Program-made: the position numbers and the translations under genes
From: Patiria pectinifera
Taxonomy: Eukaryota > Echinodermata > Asteroidea > Valvatida > Asterinidae
Reading direction: 5' to 3'
DNA length: 64,000 nucleotides
Assembly (NCBI GenBank): GCA_029964075.1
Contig: CM057148.1
Coordinates: 28,885,916 to 28,949,915, forward strand
Shown here: positions 42,101 to 44,305 of the stretch, piece by piece
Position numbering within the stretch: position 1 is the first letter of the stretch
How the letters are laid out: every line of letters begins with the position of its first letter
The notes under the pieces: model-generated
What the model was told of the DNA's origin: nothing
The model's input: only the letters and a program-made list of their open reading frames with translations
The model's database searches: none

Positions 42101-44305
42101 CATTTTAGGGGTAGTCCTTGATACAAGTACAAATCGATTAGATTTTGAAAGTGATCCGGATCTGGGTCTCGATCCAGGATTTTTTTTAAAGGATTCTTCA
42201 CCATAAAGTCCTATACAAGTGTTTCTTTTGGGTGTACTGCCAATATGGTGGGGAATTGTTAAGCCTTGGCGGAGGTTTTCGCTCTCCGAGTGCTTTCTAG
42301 TTTTCTATTTGGAGCTTGATGACTCTTGTTCCCACTTGGCTCTCTTAGGAAATGTAAGGGCCTGTCTCAATTCACATCCAGGACGAGTTCTGGACAAGTT
42401 GCAGGTAGAATCATTCATTTTGTCCGGAGGAAGCTCCACATTTTTTTCGGAATTGCCGGGGAAATTTTCATTAGCAGCTGCTTGACTCGCCAATACTGAT
42501 AACTTCATGGCGGGAAGATTGCATGGAAGTTGTTCAGAATCCTGCAACTTATACCTGATACAAAGCCCACAACTTGTCTGGAACTCATCACGGATATGAA
42601 TTGAGACGGCCCTGAACAAAGACATCATGTTTGAGGCCCATTTTAATACATAACACACTTTTTCCCCATGATTTGTTGCAGTGGTTGTGAGTTATGTGGA
42701 CTTGCATTGTCAGCTACAGTTTCTGCGCGGAAAAGCGGACTGCTGGCGTTTCCCTGTGGTAAGTTGAGAAATACCAGAACAAGTCAAGTATAGTATAGCT
42801 GATCATAGAATGCAAACAATTATAGTCCGTCGGTTGGTCGGTCGGGCACAAAGACCAATATTGCTGGGCTACCAATATTGCTCTCTGCTACCAGCAAAAC
42901 GTGATGAAAACCAAAAATGCTCTTTGACTTGGGAGTGTTCAAGTACATGTACAGGGTGAGTAAAAAAAAAAAGAAACCCAAATGTTGGGACTATTGTTTT
43001 AGAGCAGTTCTGCATGTAGCACTTTCAACGTCTAGCATATGAAAGCCCAGAGCTTTCTTTTACTACAAGAATCATTCAAATCACTCATGCACTTTTCAAG
43101 TTACAGAAGTTTAAACACAACCACTGTTATAAAGAGCTGTCCACCATTTGTCCACGGATCACTAAAAAGTGTGCGTTGTTTCAGCAAAACAAAATCAATT
43201 CACATACATCCCTGTGTGATTTGTTTTCGTTTTGCTGAAAGAATACTTGCCTTTTTGTGAGCCATGGACATAACTTTAAAACGGGGGTTGTGTTTAGAAT
43301 TCCATAACTTGAAAATTACATGAGTGATTTGATTGATTCTTGTACTAAAAGAAAGCTTATGAATTGGGCTTTCATATCCTAGATTTTAAAAGTGATACAT
43401 GCAGAACTTCACTAAAACAACAGTCCAGACATTTGGGTTTCAGTTTTTTTACTCACCCTGTATAACAAATTTCTTGTAATTTTAATTTAAAAAAACCGGG
43501 TTTGAACCTGTAACGTACAGATTACCATGCTGGGACACTACTGACTGAGCTTTCCAGCCCTATGTTAGCAGTTTTCTATTTTCATGATTTTGGCGATGTT
43601 TTTGTTTAAATTAATTGTTTACATCTGTGAAACTCTGCTCTTGTAACAAGTTCCCTTAGAGGGAAGATACAACATTTGCAAACATCACCAAACAAAATGA
43701 TCAAGTTGTCACGAAATACCTTACTTGACTGCTATGAAATGACAGTCTAAAGCATCCTGTAAAATTGTGGCTCCTGGTGTGCTGACATTTTCAAGAAAAA
43801 TGGTATTTTTCCAACGCTGGTTGGCTGACCAGTGTTGGAGAAAACTTGTGTTGTTCCCTTCATAAACTGCTCCTAATGTTTCCTAATTAGTTATTCCGCA
43901 TTTTCTTTGCCATTGATGTGAAGGGGTACAAGCCTGCTAGACTGATTCTCTGGCCTTACAATTCCCCAAAGTCTATAAATTGCTCTGATTCATCTTAAGT
44001 GGGTCAGGGAACCAGACTATGAGAACATAATTGGTATTCATGGTTTTTCCAGCATCTACAAGCCCAAACCATGAAACAAGTTATTTTAACAATATTTGCT
44101 ATAACATGCTGATCCTCCAAATTCATGTATTTCTAAAAATTGCAGCAAAAGCAATTGTTGTACATTCCCTTTAACCATTTTGTGTCTTTTATAATTGCAA
44201 ATGTTTCACGTTTTTCTTCTTTGTCCAGGGCACACGTTCCACTCAGCTTGCGCGGTTGAGAGAGCCTGCCTGCTGTGCTATGAGCTGAAATGCCAGAATC
44301 TCTAA
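5997..44305 (+). CDS. HPS5: HPS5: BLOC-2 complex subunit, 26 coding exons
   Basis: Twenty-six exons join in phase to 5,742 nt, 1,913 codons plus stop. The order follows vertebrate HPS5 throughout: N-terminal WD40-like beta-propeller (residues about 40-350, e.g. GVIITWELN, YSARPSSRIWE, LLLTWTTKAIYVF), conserved SRRSSLESSEGF/LDSGIY linker (about 430-460), alpha-solenoid (about 1140-1830, ending in ILEGIDTYLWSK). HPS5 with HPS3 and HPS6 forms BLOC-2, a cytosolic complex that delivers cargo to lysosome-related organelles; this role is known from flies and vertebrates and inferred here. The protein is far longer than the human one (1,129 residues): residues about 640-1140 are Ser/Pro-rich and likely disordered, and exons 24-26 add a RING-H2-like finger. 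ATG context CAACATGG is good. The frame closes with TAA TAA TGA in tandem. Confidence 0.95.
6192..6565. mobile_element. Harbinger-like MITE A, copy 1 (TSD TTA)
   Basis: Termini GGCCAAAAAACAAAGTCTCC and its near complement, with TTA on both sides (6189-6191, 6566-6568). A 3-bp TWA duplication with a GG start is the PIF/Harbinger signature. No transposase. In HPS5 intron 1. Confidence 0.75.
6876..6986 (+). CDS. HPS5: HPS5 coding exon 2
   Basis: Acceptor TTTTTTTTCAG, donor ACG/GTAAGT, phase 0 to phase 0, 37 codons. Encodes the first blade (IGVSKNYIGLGASSGSLYVF), matching the human VSRKWLALGSSGG segment. Confidence 0.95.
7072..7498. mobile_element. MITE with TGTGACCTGTTCTGTC termini
   Basis: TGTGACCTGTTCTGTCAAAA at 7072 is repeated inverted at 7479-7498. 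The interior is non-coding and A/T-rich. A related copy is at 10281-10712. Confidence 0.7.
7609..7855. mobile_element. MITE with AACCAGTTYGCGCCGG termini
   Basis: Inverted ends AACCAGTTCGCGCCGG and CCGGCGCAAACTGGTT. A reverse-orientation relative starts at 11031, and elements with the same right end occur at 24590 and 31228. Confidence 0.65.
8277..8779 (+). mobile_element. TTAA element, AGGGAA family, copy 1
   Basis: Termini AGGGAAAATACAACATTTGC and its near complement, with TTAA at 8273-8276 and 8780-8783. Inside are a 34-bp perfect palindrome (8426-8459, arm CCAACGCTGGTCGG) and a second inverted pair, TAGACTGGTTCCCTGAC and GTCAGAGAACCAGACTA. Non-autonomous; in HPS5 intron 2. Confidence 0.85.
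9100..9740. repeat. ACATGT-rich low-complexity stretch
   Basis: Many copies of the palindrome ACATGT or TACATGTA separated by simple A/T sequence. Open frames here are translations of these short repeats and not genes. Confidence 0.5.
9829..9890 (+). CDS. HPS5: HPS5 coding exon 3
   Basis: Acceptor TTTTTTCCAG, donor AG/GTACAG. Encodes EGALTKVVFAPNDNMVGIAT, aligned with human REGAISQV...VAVAT. Ends after two bases of a Ser codon completed by the next exon. Confidence 0.95.
10281..10712. mobile_element. MITE related to the 7072 copy
   Basis: Left end TGTGACCTGTCATCACAAAA and right end GTGGTGACAGATCACA are imperfect inverted repeats related to the 7072-7498 element and at similar spacing (about 430 bp). 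The right end lies 59 bp before HPS5 exon 4. Confidence 0.5.
10772..10955 (+). CDS. HPS5: HPS5 coding exon 4
   Basis: Acceptor CTTATCTAG, donor AAG/GTATGG. Encodes QGVIITWELN and a blade ending RITFVNVYHRK, matching human QGLVVVWELN and the HAGKVSAI segment. Confidence 0.95.
11031..11260. mobile_element. Relative of the AACCAGTTTGC element
   Basis: Begins AACCAGTTTGCACCGGGATT and shares the blocks CTGATATTTCCGGCCT and CCGCAAAACCTTTGCGTGTA with the 7609 copy in reverse order. The right end is diverged. Confidence 0.5.
11265..11565. repeat. Dispersed repeat shared with 36790-37110
   Basis: Long blocks such as GCCACAGTTGTATCCTGCTG and GGCAGTGTGGCCTTGAGACT recur in the same order near 36930. 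The right ends share GGTTCTAGC and CCCTG-A-GGGTT. Family unknown. Confidence 0.6.
11730..11830 (-). repeat. SINE tail fragment
   Basis: Contains TTATACTCCTGGCTGGGGAG and GAAGTGGCTTGCCCAAGGAC, the tail module found in the fuller SINE copies near 27000 and 32400. No head is recognisable. Confidence 0.45.
11925..12055 (+). CDS. HPS5: HPS5 coding exon 5
   Basis: Acceptor TTATATGTAG, donor AA/GTATGA. Encodes IVQLDYCDDKLLASTTTKCF followed by ICDTK, aligned with human VVQLDYLDGRLLISSLTRSF. Confidence 0.93.
12144..12585. mobile_element. TTAA element with CCCTAAAGGGGCCGGG termini
   Basis: Inverted termini CCCTAAAGGGGCCGGG, with TTAA at 12140-12143 and 12586-12589. TTAA plus CCC is the piggyBac-type signature. 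No coding frame. In HPS5 intron 5. Confidence 0.75.
12618..12833. mobile_element. CCCTAAC-ended MITE, short copy
   Basis: CCCTAACCAC and GTGGTTAGGG inverted ends with TTAA at 12614-12617 and 12834-12837; 216 bp. The interior diverges from the copies at 5312 and 16191. Confidence 0.7.
13248..13280 (+). CDS. HPS5: HPS5 coding exon 6 (33-nt microexon)
   Basis: Acceptor TTTTTCCCTACAG, donor AG/GTAAAA. Encodes KQAYAVGTKLR with split codons at both ends. It keeps phase between exons 5 and 7 and fills the gap that the human alignment requires (EKFWKIGNKER). Confidence 0.88.
13442..13954 (-). mobile_element. TTAA element, AGGGAA family, copy 2 (reversed)
   Basis: TTAA at 13438-13441 and 13955-13958. 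Opposite orientation to the 8277 copy. Its core palindrome has the altered arm CCAACGGTGGTCGG with the matching change in the other arm, so it stays perfectly palindromic. Confidence 0.85.
14058..14148 (+). CDS. HPS5: HPS5 coding exon 7
   Basis: Acceptor CTTTTTTTCAG, donor GAG/GTAATG. Encodes DGQFGACFLQ and LVYSARPSSRIWE, the latter close to human LIYCARPGSRMWE. Confidence 0.95.
14350..14460 (-). repeat. SINE fragment
   Basis: Contains CTGCCTTGCCCAAGGGCAC and, on the - strand, a box-B-like GGGTTCGAGTCCAGCC. Diverged relative of the other SINE tails. Confidence 0.4.
15001..15445. repeat. 100-bp tandem array derived from the SINE tail
   Basis: AAAGTGTCTTGCC begins at 15011, 15111, 15213, 15314 and 15413, a period close to 100 bp. 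Each unit also contains a degenerate box-B-like GGGTTYGAAC and CACCATAACTGTG. Five copies, in HPS5 intron 7. Confidence 0.85.
15533..16061 (-). mobile_element. TTAA element, AGGGAA family, copy 3
   Basis: TTAA at 15529-15532 and 16062-16065; perfect core palindrome near 15870. Ends only 31 bp before HPS5 exon 8. Confidence 0.85.
16093..16175 (+). CDS. HPS5: HPS5 coding exon 8
   Basis: Acceptor TTGATATCAG, donor GG/GTGAGT. Encodes VNIVGQVLATHQFKHLLTVP, matching human VNFDGEVISTHQFKKLLSLP. A CCCTAAC-type transposon begins 15 bp after the donor. Confidence 0.94.
16191..16598. mobile_element. CCCTAAC-ended MITE with tandem TCCTGCAAAATCCTCC units
   Basis: CCCTAACTCCC and GGGCAGTTAGGG ends with TTAA (16187-16190) and TTTA. 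The interior resembles the copy at 5312 (TCCTGCAAAATCCTCC units). It starts 15 bp after the exon 8 donor. Confidence 0.7.
16708..16775. repeat. Three tandem 23-bp units
   Basis: ATAGAAGTTCTATTGCACGG repeats three times with a variant third copy. Units carry the palindrome AGAAGTTCT. Confidence 0.7.
17050..17172. repeat. Tandem GGACTTGTGAT repeat
   Basis: About eleven imperfect copies of an 11-bp unit (GGACTTGTGAT). Low-complexity translation on the - strand is not a gene. Confidence 0.8.
17271..17354 (+). CDS. HPS5: HPS5 coding exon 9
   Basis: Acceptor CCCTTTTCCAG, donor GG/GTAAGT. Encodes a short linker ending in QKSQSLNFAQLLTFGHG, aligned with human SSQSLSFPKLLHLSEH. Confidence 0.93.
17591..17682 (+). 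CDS. HPS5: HPS5 coding exon 10
   Basis: Acceptor TGTTTTTCCAG, donor AAAG/GTTTGT. Encodes NLLLTWTTKAIYVFDPTHIK, matching human CVLTWTERGIYIFIPQNVQ. Confidence 0.94.
17779..18246. mobile_element. TTAA element, AGCTATAGTCC family, full copy
   Basis: Termini AGCTATAGTCCATCATTTGC and CAAATGATGGACTATGTCT with TTAA at 17775-17778 and 18247-18250. Contains GCGCGCAAGCATTGGCACGA, also seen in the 23156 copy. Confidence 0.8.
18847..19381. mobile_element. Harbinger-like MITE A, copy 2
   Basis: Left end GGCAACAAAAAAAAAAAG is preceded by TTA; right end TTTTTTTTTTTTGGC... is followed by TTG. Shares CTCAAAACCGCCAAACTCAC with the 6192 and 40809 copies. Longer than the others because of extra sequence near 19085-19320. 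It ends 72 bp before HPS5 exon 11. Confidence 0.65.
19454..20379 (+). CDS. HPS5: HPS5 coding exon 11 (largest exon, 926 nt)
   Basis: Acceptor TTGTTTGTAG, donor GAG/GTTAGT. Completes the propeller (DILWACVYKSRVYCLH), opens the helical part (LSAERCISRLFALSLW) and carries the conserved SSRRSSLESSEGF and LDSGIYMVRNRAGS motifs, then a very acidic tail rich in Glu/Asp. A Harbinger-like MITE ends 72 bp before this exon. Confidence 0.95.
20463..20522 (+). CDS. HPS5: HPS5 coding exon 12 (60 nt, predicted)
   Basis: Encodes PVLMSGKRGLAVTVEEGADK in phase 0. Acceptor TTCTATTAATACAG, donor AAG/GTATCA. The intron before it is only 83 nt, by far the shortest in the gene. The exon is in frame with both neighbours, so skipping it would also keep the frame; it may be optional. 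Confidence 0.65.
20815..21139 (+). mobile_element. Partial AGGGAA-family element
   Basis: Matches the right half of the 8277 copy (TAGTCTGGTTCCCTGACC, CCATCCATTTCTGAAAA, AGCAAAAGCAAGTGTTGTAT). The left half and core palindrome are absent. Confidence 0.65.
21777..21850 (+). tRNA. tRNA-Thr(GGU)-like sequence, likely pseudogene or SINE head
   Basis: A full cloverleaf can be drawn: acceptor stem GGCTGGA with TCTAGTC (all seven pairs, two G-U), D arm GCTCAGTTGGTAGAGC, anticodon stem CTGGA/TCCGG with loop ACGGTAA (anticodon GGU), T stem GCAGG/CCCGC with one A-C mismatch. Position 33 is C instead of the near-invariant U, and eukaryotes normally read Thr codons with AGU. No T-run terminator follows. 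A related sequence is at 43494 on the other strand. Confidence 0.45.
22009..22275. repeat. Cluster of three adjacent hairpins
   Basis: Hairpin 1 (22010-22066, arms GTCTGTGTCCCA and TGGGACACAGAC), hairpin 2 (about 22061-22139, arms TTGACTGCTG...TGTGGGATA) and hairpin 3 (22178-22259, arms GACCGGTTGGAGTCTGGATG and complement). Probably one composite hairpin-type transposon whose ends were not resolved. Confidence 0.6.
23156..23678. mobile_element. TTAA element, AGCTATAGTCC family, nested copy
   Basis: TTAA at 23152-23155 and 23679-23682. Left end AGCCCGAGTCCATCATTTGC, right end CAAATGATGGACTATAGCT. Inserted in the element at 23095. Confidence 0.8.
23812..23906. mobile_element. Half of Harbinger-like MITE B
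   Basis: Matches the right half of the 48677 copy: GACGCGCATGATTAAAATCG and CGCTGACCAGAGACC, then a T-run and GGCC. The left half is missing. Confidence 0.6.
24590..25022. mobile_element. MITE related to 31228-31657
   Basis: Shares with the 31228 copy the blocks AAGATTGCCTCGACTC, GTGATGTCTA-ACACGCTA and GTGGAGGCAGACCGTGTGTT in the same order, and ends TAGCGCGAAGTGGT. Flanks not resolved. Confidence 0.6.
25144..25813 (+). CDS. HPS5: HPS5 coding exon 13
   Basis: Acceptor TAATTATTTTAG, donor TTCG/GTGAGT. About 223 residues, rich in Ser, Asn, Gly and Gln, with a basic patch near the end (RRPRKQSYSKDKKRSKKSR). There is no counterpart in human HPS5 that I can align; likely disordered. Confidence 0.88.
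26298..26685 (+). CDS. HPS5: HPS5 coding exon 14
   Basis: Acceptor ATTCACCTTAG, donor AAAG/GTAACA. Pro/Ser-rich (KPQSPSKSPKTDSAF) ending in a more ordered piece (MMFSMAGPKLAAQFFAPSF), which may correspond to the human segment before VKESVSSFVRKTTEK. Confidence 0.88.
26766..27256. mobile_element. MITE with TCAATTCATATCCGG termini, split by a SINE
   Basis: Left end includes AATTCATATCGGTGATGAGT, TCCAGACAAGTTGCGGAC; right end is its complement (CAACTTGTCTGGAACTC, ATATGAGTTGAGATG). Other copies at 32676, 35024 and 42357 are about 230-260 bp; here a SINE (26953 on) has been added. Confidence 0.65.
26953..27200 (+). repeat. tRNA-derived SINE
   Basis: The head has box-A-like GCGCTGTGGTCCAATGG and box-B-like GGGTTCAAACCC; the body has the tail module TTCTTGGGCAAGACACTTTA and CCACCCAGGAGTATAAATG. 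This is the most complete copy in the window. The conserved tail could be a shared SINE core domain; that attribution is an inference. Confidence 0.6.
27257..27754. mobile_element. MITE with TGACCATTCAGCCCGGTATG termini
   Basis: Inverted ends TGACCATTCAGCCCGGTATG and CATATCAGGGCTGAATGGTCA, extended by AAAAGGGCCC on both sides; about 498 bp, no coding frame. It abuts the end of the preceding MITE and ends 82 bp before HPS5 exon 15. Confidence 0.75.
27837..28217 (+). CDS. HPS5: HPS5 coding exon 15
   Basis: Acceptor TTCTTAAACAG, donor ACAAA/GTGAGT. Starts LSSKLVKTKTFLKQM and ends AAVKKLALATWDTK, aligned with human ATAEAMTKL just before the solenoid. Confidence 0.9.
28255..29795. repeat. 34-bp minisatellite filling an HPS5 intron
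   Basis: About 45 copies of a 34-bp unit (CCTGTACTGCCCCAAACYRC followed by CCTGCCTGTTAYTC). The intron spans 28218-29843, so the array makes up almost all of it. Because 34 is not a multiple of 3, translation repeats only every three units (34 residues). Open frames exist simply because the unit lacks stop codons in all three + frames. Variants with CCATAAAC and TTCCCCAAAC are interspersed in higher-order patterns. Confidence 0.95.
29844..30718 (+). CDS. HPS5: HPS5 coding exon 16
   Basis: Acceptor TTTTGCCCTTAG, donor CAAG/GTACAT. Begins HSLQDPKLSL and CREILEKWLHVLQNALASK, matching human KLQDPLVLFES...LQEWLSHLEKTFAMK; ends SFFFLVDVESVRDILKW, matching human KYFFLLNLKRAKESIKL. The middle contains a long Ser-rich insertion. 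Confidence 0.94.
31039..31147 (+). CDS. HPS5: HPS5 coding exon 17
   Basis: Acceptor TTTGTTTTTCAG, donor TATAG/GTAAGT. Encodes RERKNETEIESISRLVQVIE and an ISHIYR end, bridging solenoid helices. Confidence 0.88.
31228..31657. mobile_element. MITE ending CCCGGCGCAAAGTGGTTAA
   Basis: Left CACCAGTTTGCATCTGAGG and right CCCGGCGCAAAGTGGTTAA are related to the AACCAGTTTGC ends seen at 7609. The interior matches 24590-25022. In HPS5 intron 17. Confidence 0.6.
31689..32385. repeat. Composite hairpin region
   Basis: Hairpin at 31703-31842 with arms of about 65 bp (core GTGGACAGTCGATATT, loop AAACTAGTTC); a second at about 31874-31914 (CGAATTTTGTTTTA); a third at 32198-32253 (CGCATGCGTAGTAGACTGTC). TACTATACCTCATACATATTC at 31846 recurs inverted at 32360-32380, suggesting a transposon terminus pair. 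Confidence 0.6.
32400..32565 (+). repeat. SINE copy
   Basis: Box-B-like GGGTTCGAATCCAGCTGCTG, then GTCCTTGGGCAAGCCATTTC and the SINE tail with GGAGTATACATATAAATGGG. A diverged relative of the 26953 copy. Confidence 0.5.
32676..32906. mobile_element. MITE with TCAATTCACATCCGG termini
   Basis: TCAATTCACATCCGGGACGA at the left and CCCCGGATATGAATTGAGAC at the right; about 230 bp. Same family as 26766, 35024 and 42357. Confidence 0.7.
33439..33606 (+). CDS. HPS5: HPS5 coding exon 18
   Basis: Acceptor GTCTTTTACAG, donor GACAG/GTAGGA. Encodes LIQHGQIETALDVMLGAFP and CFLDYATALLESVEAMDR, aligned with human RLYEKFGESALRSLIKFFP and FLAYLDSLVKSRPEDQR. Confidence 0.94.
33663..34187 (-). mobile_element. 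TTAA element, AGGGAA family, copy 4
   Basis: TTAA at 33659-33662 and 34188-34191. The core palindrome arm is CCAACGCTGATCGG with the matching change in the partner arm. Starts 56 bp after the exon 18 donor. Confidence 0.85.
34779..34901 (+). CDS. HPS5: HPS5 coding exon 19
   Basis: Acceptor TTTCACTCAG, donor CAAG/GTACAG. Encodes DTMLASICSDLEVKCHLLTS and a Cys-containing end (ELFCTCGHMPR). Confidence 0.85.
35024..35277. mobile_element. MITE with TCAATTCATATTCGG termini
   Basis: Left TCAATTCATATTCGGGCTGA, right CGTCCGGGATCAATTGAGAC. A second, partial right end follows at about 35338-35385, suggesting local duplication. Confidence 0.65.
35549..35656 (+). CDS. HPS5: HPS5 coding exon 20
   Basis: Acceptor TTCTCTTTATAG, donor CATGG/GTAAGT. 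Encodes HVLVWQYGALTDQILSLPG, matching human HLLSWGYSQLILHLIKLP. Confidence 0.92.
36690..37110. repeat. Dispersed repeat shared with 11265-11565
   Basis: Blocks GCCGCAGTTGTATCCTGCTG and GGCAGTGTGGCCTTGAGACT in the same order as at 11395. It ends about 22 bp before HPS5 exon 21. Confidence 0.6.
37133..37236 (+). CDS. HPS5: HPS5 coding exon 21
   Basis: Acceptor ATTTTTGTAG, donor GAAG/GTAACA. Encodes YWPGVLRLYLQLQNRGQALK, aligned with human FWPGYLILCLELERRREAF. Confidence 0.94.
37382..37583. mobile_element. CCCTAAC-ended MITE, short copy
   Basis: CCCTAACTCTC and GGAGGTTAGGG ends with TTAA at 37378-37381 and 37584-37587; about 202 bp. Confidence 0.7.
37744..38276 (-). mobile_element. TTAA element, AGGGAA family, copy 5 (diverged)
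   Basis: TTAA on the left, TTAC on the right. The core palindrome has decayed (CCAACCAACATTG in one arm). Confidence 0.8.
38606..39044 (+). CDS. HPS5: HPS5 coding exon 22
   Basis: Acceptor ATTTTACTAAG, donor GAAGG/GTAAGA. Encodes GILPMNMDEWILLLNLMSQ (human GWIPETVEEWKLLLHLIQS) and IGTLLVKSVGPGLATRMLTD (human VALLLAKAMGPDRAWSLLQ). Confidence 0.94.
39056..39312. mobile_element. Short MITE with GATGCGATCAAGCTAA termini
   Basis: TATGTGATGCGATCAAGCTA with AGTGAGTCGTTTGTCG at the left, and their complement at 39271-39312; about 257 bp. It starts 12 bp after the exon 22 donor. Confidence 0.75.
40001..40154 (+). CDS. HPS5: HPS5 coding exon 23
   Basis: Acceptor CTTTTTTTCTAG, donor AAAG/GTAAAA. Encodes CWSILEGIDTYLWSKRNNAM, matching the last residues of the human protein (MLEKCDRFLWSQQA). 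As I recall it, the human protein stops here; this gene continues. Confidence 0.93.
40165..40300. repeat. TGTATTACAT tandem repeat
   Basis: Imperfect copies of TGTATTACATTACAG and shorter TGTATTACAT units. Begins about 10 bp after the exon 23 donor. Several TTACAG strings mimic splice acceptors, but none is followed by a coding frame that fits HPS5. Confidence 0.8.
40497..40585 (+). CDS. HPS5: HPS5 coding exon 24
   Basis: Acceptor GGATACATAG, donor AATAG/GTTAGT. Encodes VPKPDAVSKDAYLFIEDNDC followed by HWGTNVKLNR, a linker before the zinc finger. Phases agree with both neighbours. Confidence 0.85.
40755..41543. mobile_element. pogo/Tigger-like MITE (CAGTGGAAC ends, TA duplication)
   Basis: Ends CAGTGGAACATAGCTATAAC and the complement of CAGTGGAACGTCGCTATACC, flanked by TA (40753-40754, 41544-41545). 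CAGTGGAAC with TA fits Tc1/mariner-pogo elements. It contains a whole Harbinger-like MITE at 40809-41178. Related decayed ends are near 14735-14825. Confidence 0.75.
40809..41178. mobile_element. Harbinger-like MITE A, copy 3, nested
   Basis: GGCCAAAAAAAAAAAGTCTC at the left and its near complement at the right, flanked by TTA at 40806-40808 and 41179-41181. Reverse orientation to the 6192 copy. Confidence 0.8.
42357..42616. mobile_element. MITE with TCAATTCACATCCAGG termini
   Basis: Left GGGCCTGTCTCAATTCACAT, right ATATGAATTGAGACGGCCC; about 260 bp. Best-preserved ends of its family. It ends 65 bp before HPS5 exon 25. Confidence 0.75.
42682..42758 (+). CDS. HPS5: HPS5 coding exon 25 (first half of RING-H2)
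   Basis: Acceptor TTTGTTGCAG, donor TGTG/GTAAGT. Encodes GCELCGLALSA...LLAFPC: the first two Cys of the finger (1865, 1868) and the third (1888). Confidence 0.9.
42952..43460. mobile_element. Mariner-like MITE (CAGGGTGAGTAAAAAA ends)
   Basis: Long inverted arms (about 150 bp) starting CAGGGTGAGTAAAAAAAA, with TA on both sides. A second internal inverted pair has CAGCAAAACAAAATCAATT. No transposase. Confidence 0.8.
43494..43562 (-). repeat. tRNA-Thr(GGU)-like sequence, decayed
   Basis: On the - strand: GGGCTGGAAAGCTCAGTCAG, then GCATGGTAATC and box B GGTTCAAACC. Similar to the 21777 sequence, but the stems are poorer. Likely the same SINE family. Confidence 0.5.
43660..44170 (+). mobile_element. 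TTAA element, AGGGAA family, copy 6
   Basis: TTAG on the left and TTAA on the right. The core palindrome is imperfect (CCAACGCTGGTTGG, partner CTGACCAGTGTTGG). It ends 58 bp before HPS5 exon 26. Confidence 0.8.
44229..44305 (+). CDS. HPS5: HPS5 coding exon 26 (second half of RING-H2, stop)
   Basis: Acceptor CTTTGTCCAG. Encodes GHTFHSACAVERACLLCYEL and the end KCQNL, giving His 1890 and 1893 and Cys 1896, 1902 and 1905. The complete pattern is C-x2-C-x19-C-x-H-x2-H-x2-C-x5-C-x2-C. Stop TAA at 44303, followed in frame by TAA and TGA. Confidence 0.92.
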
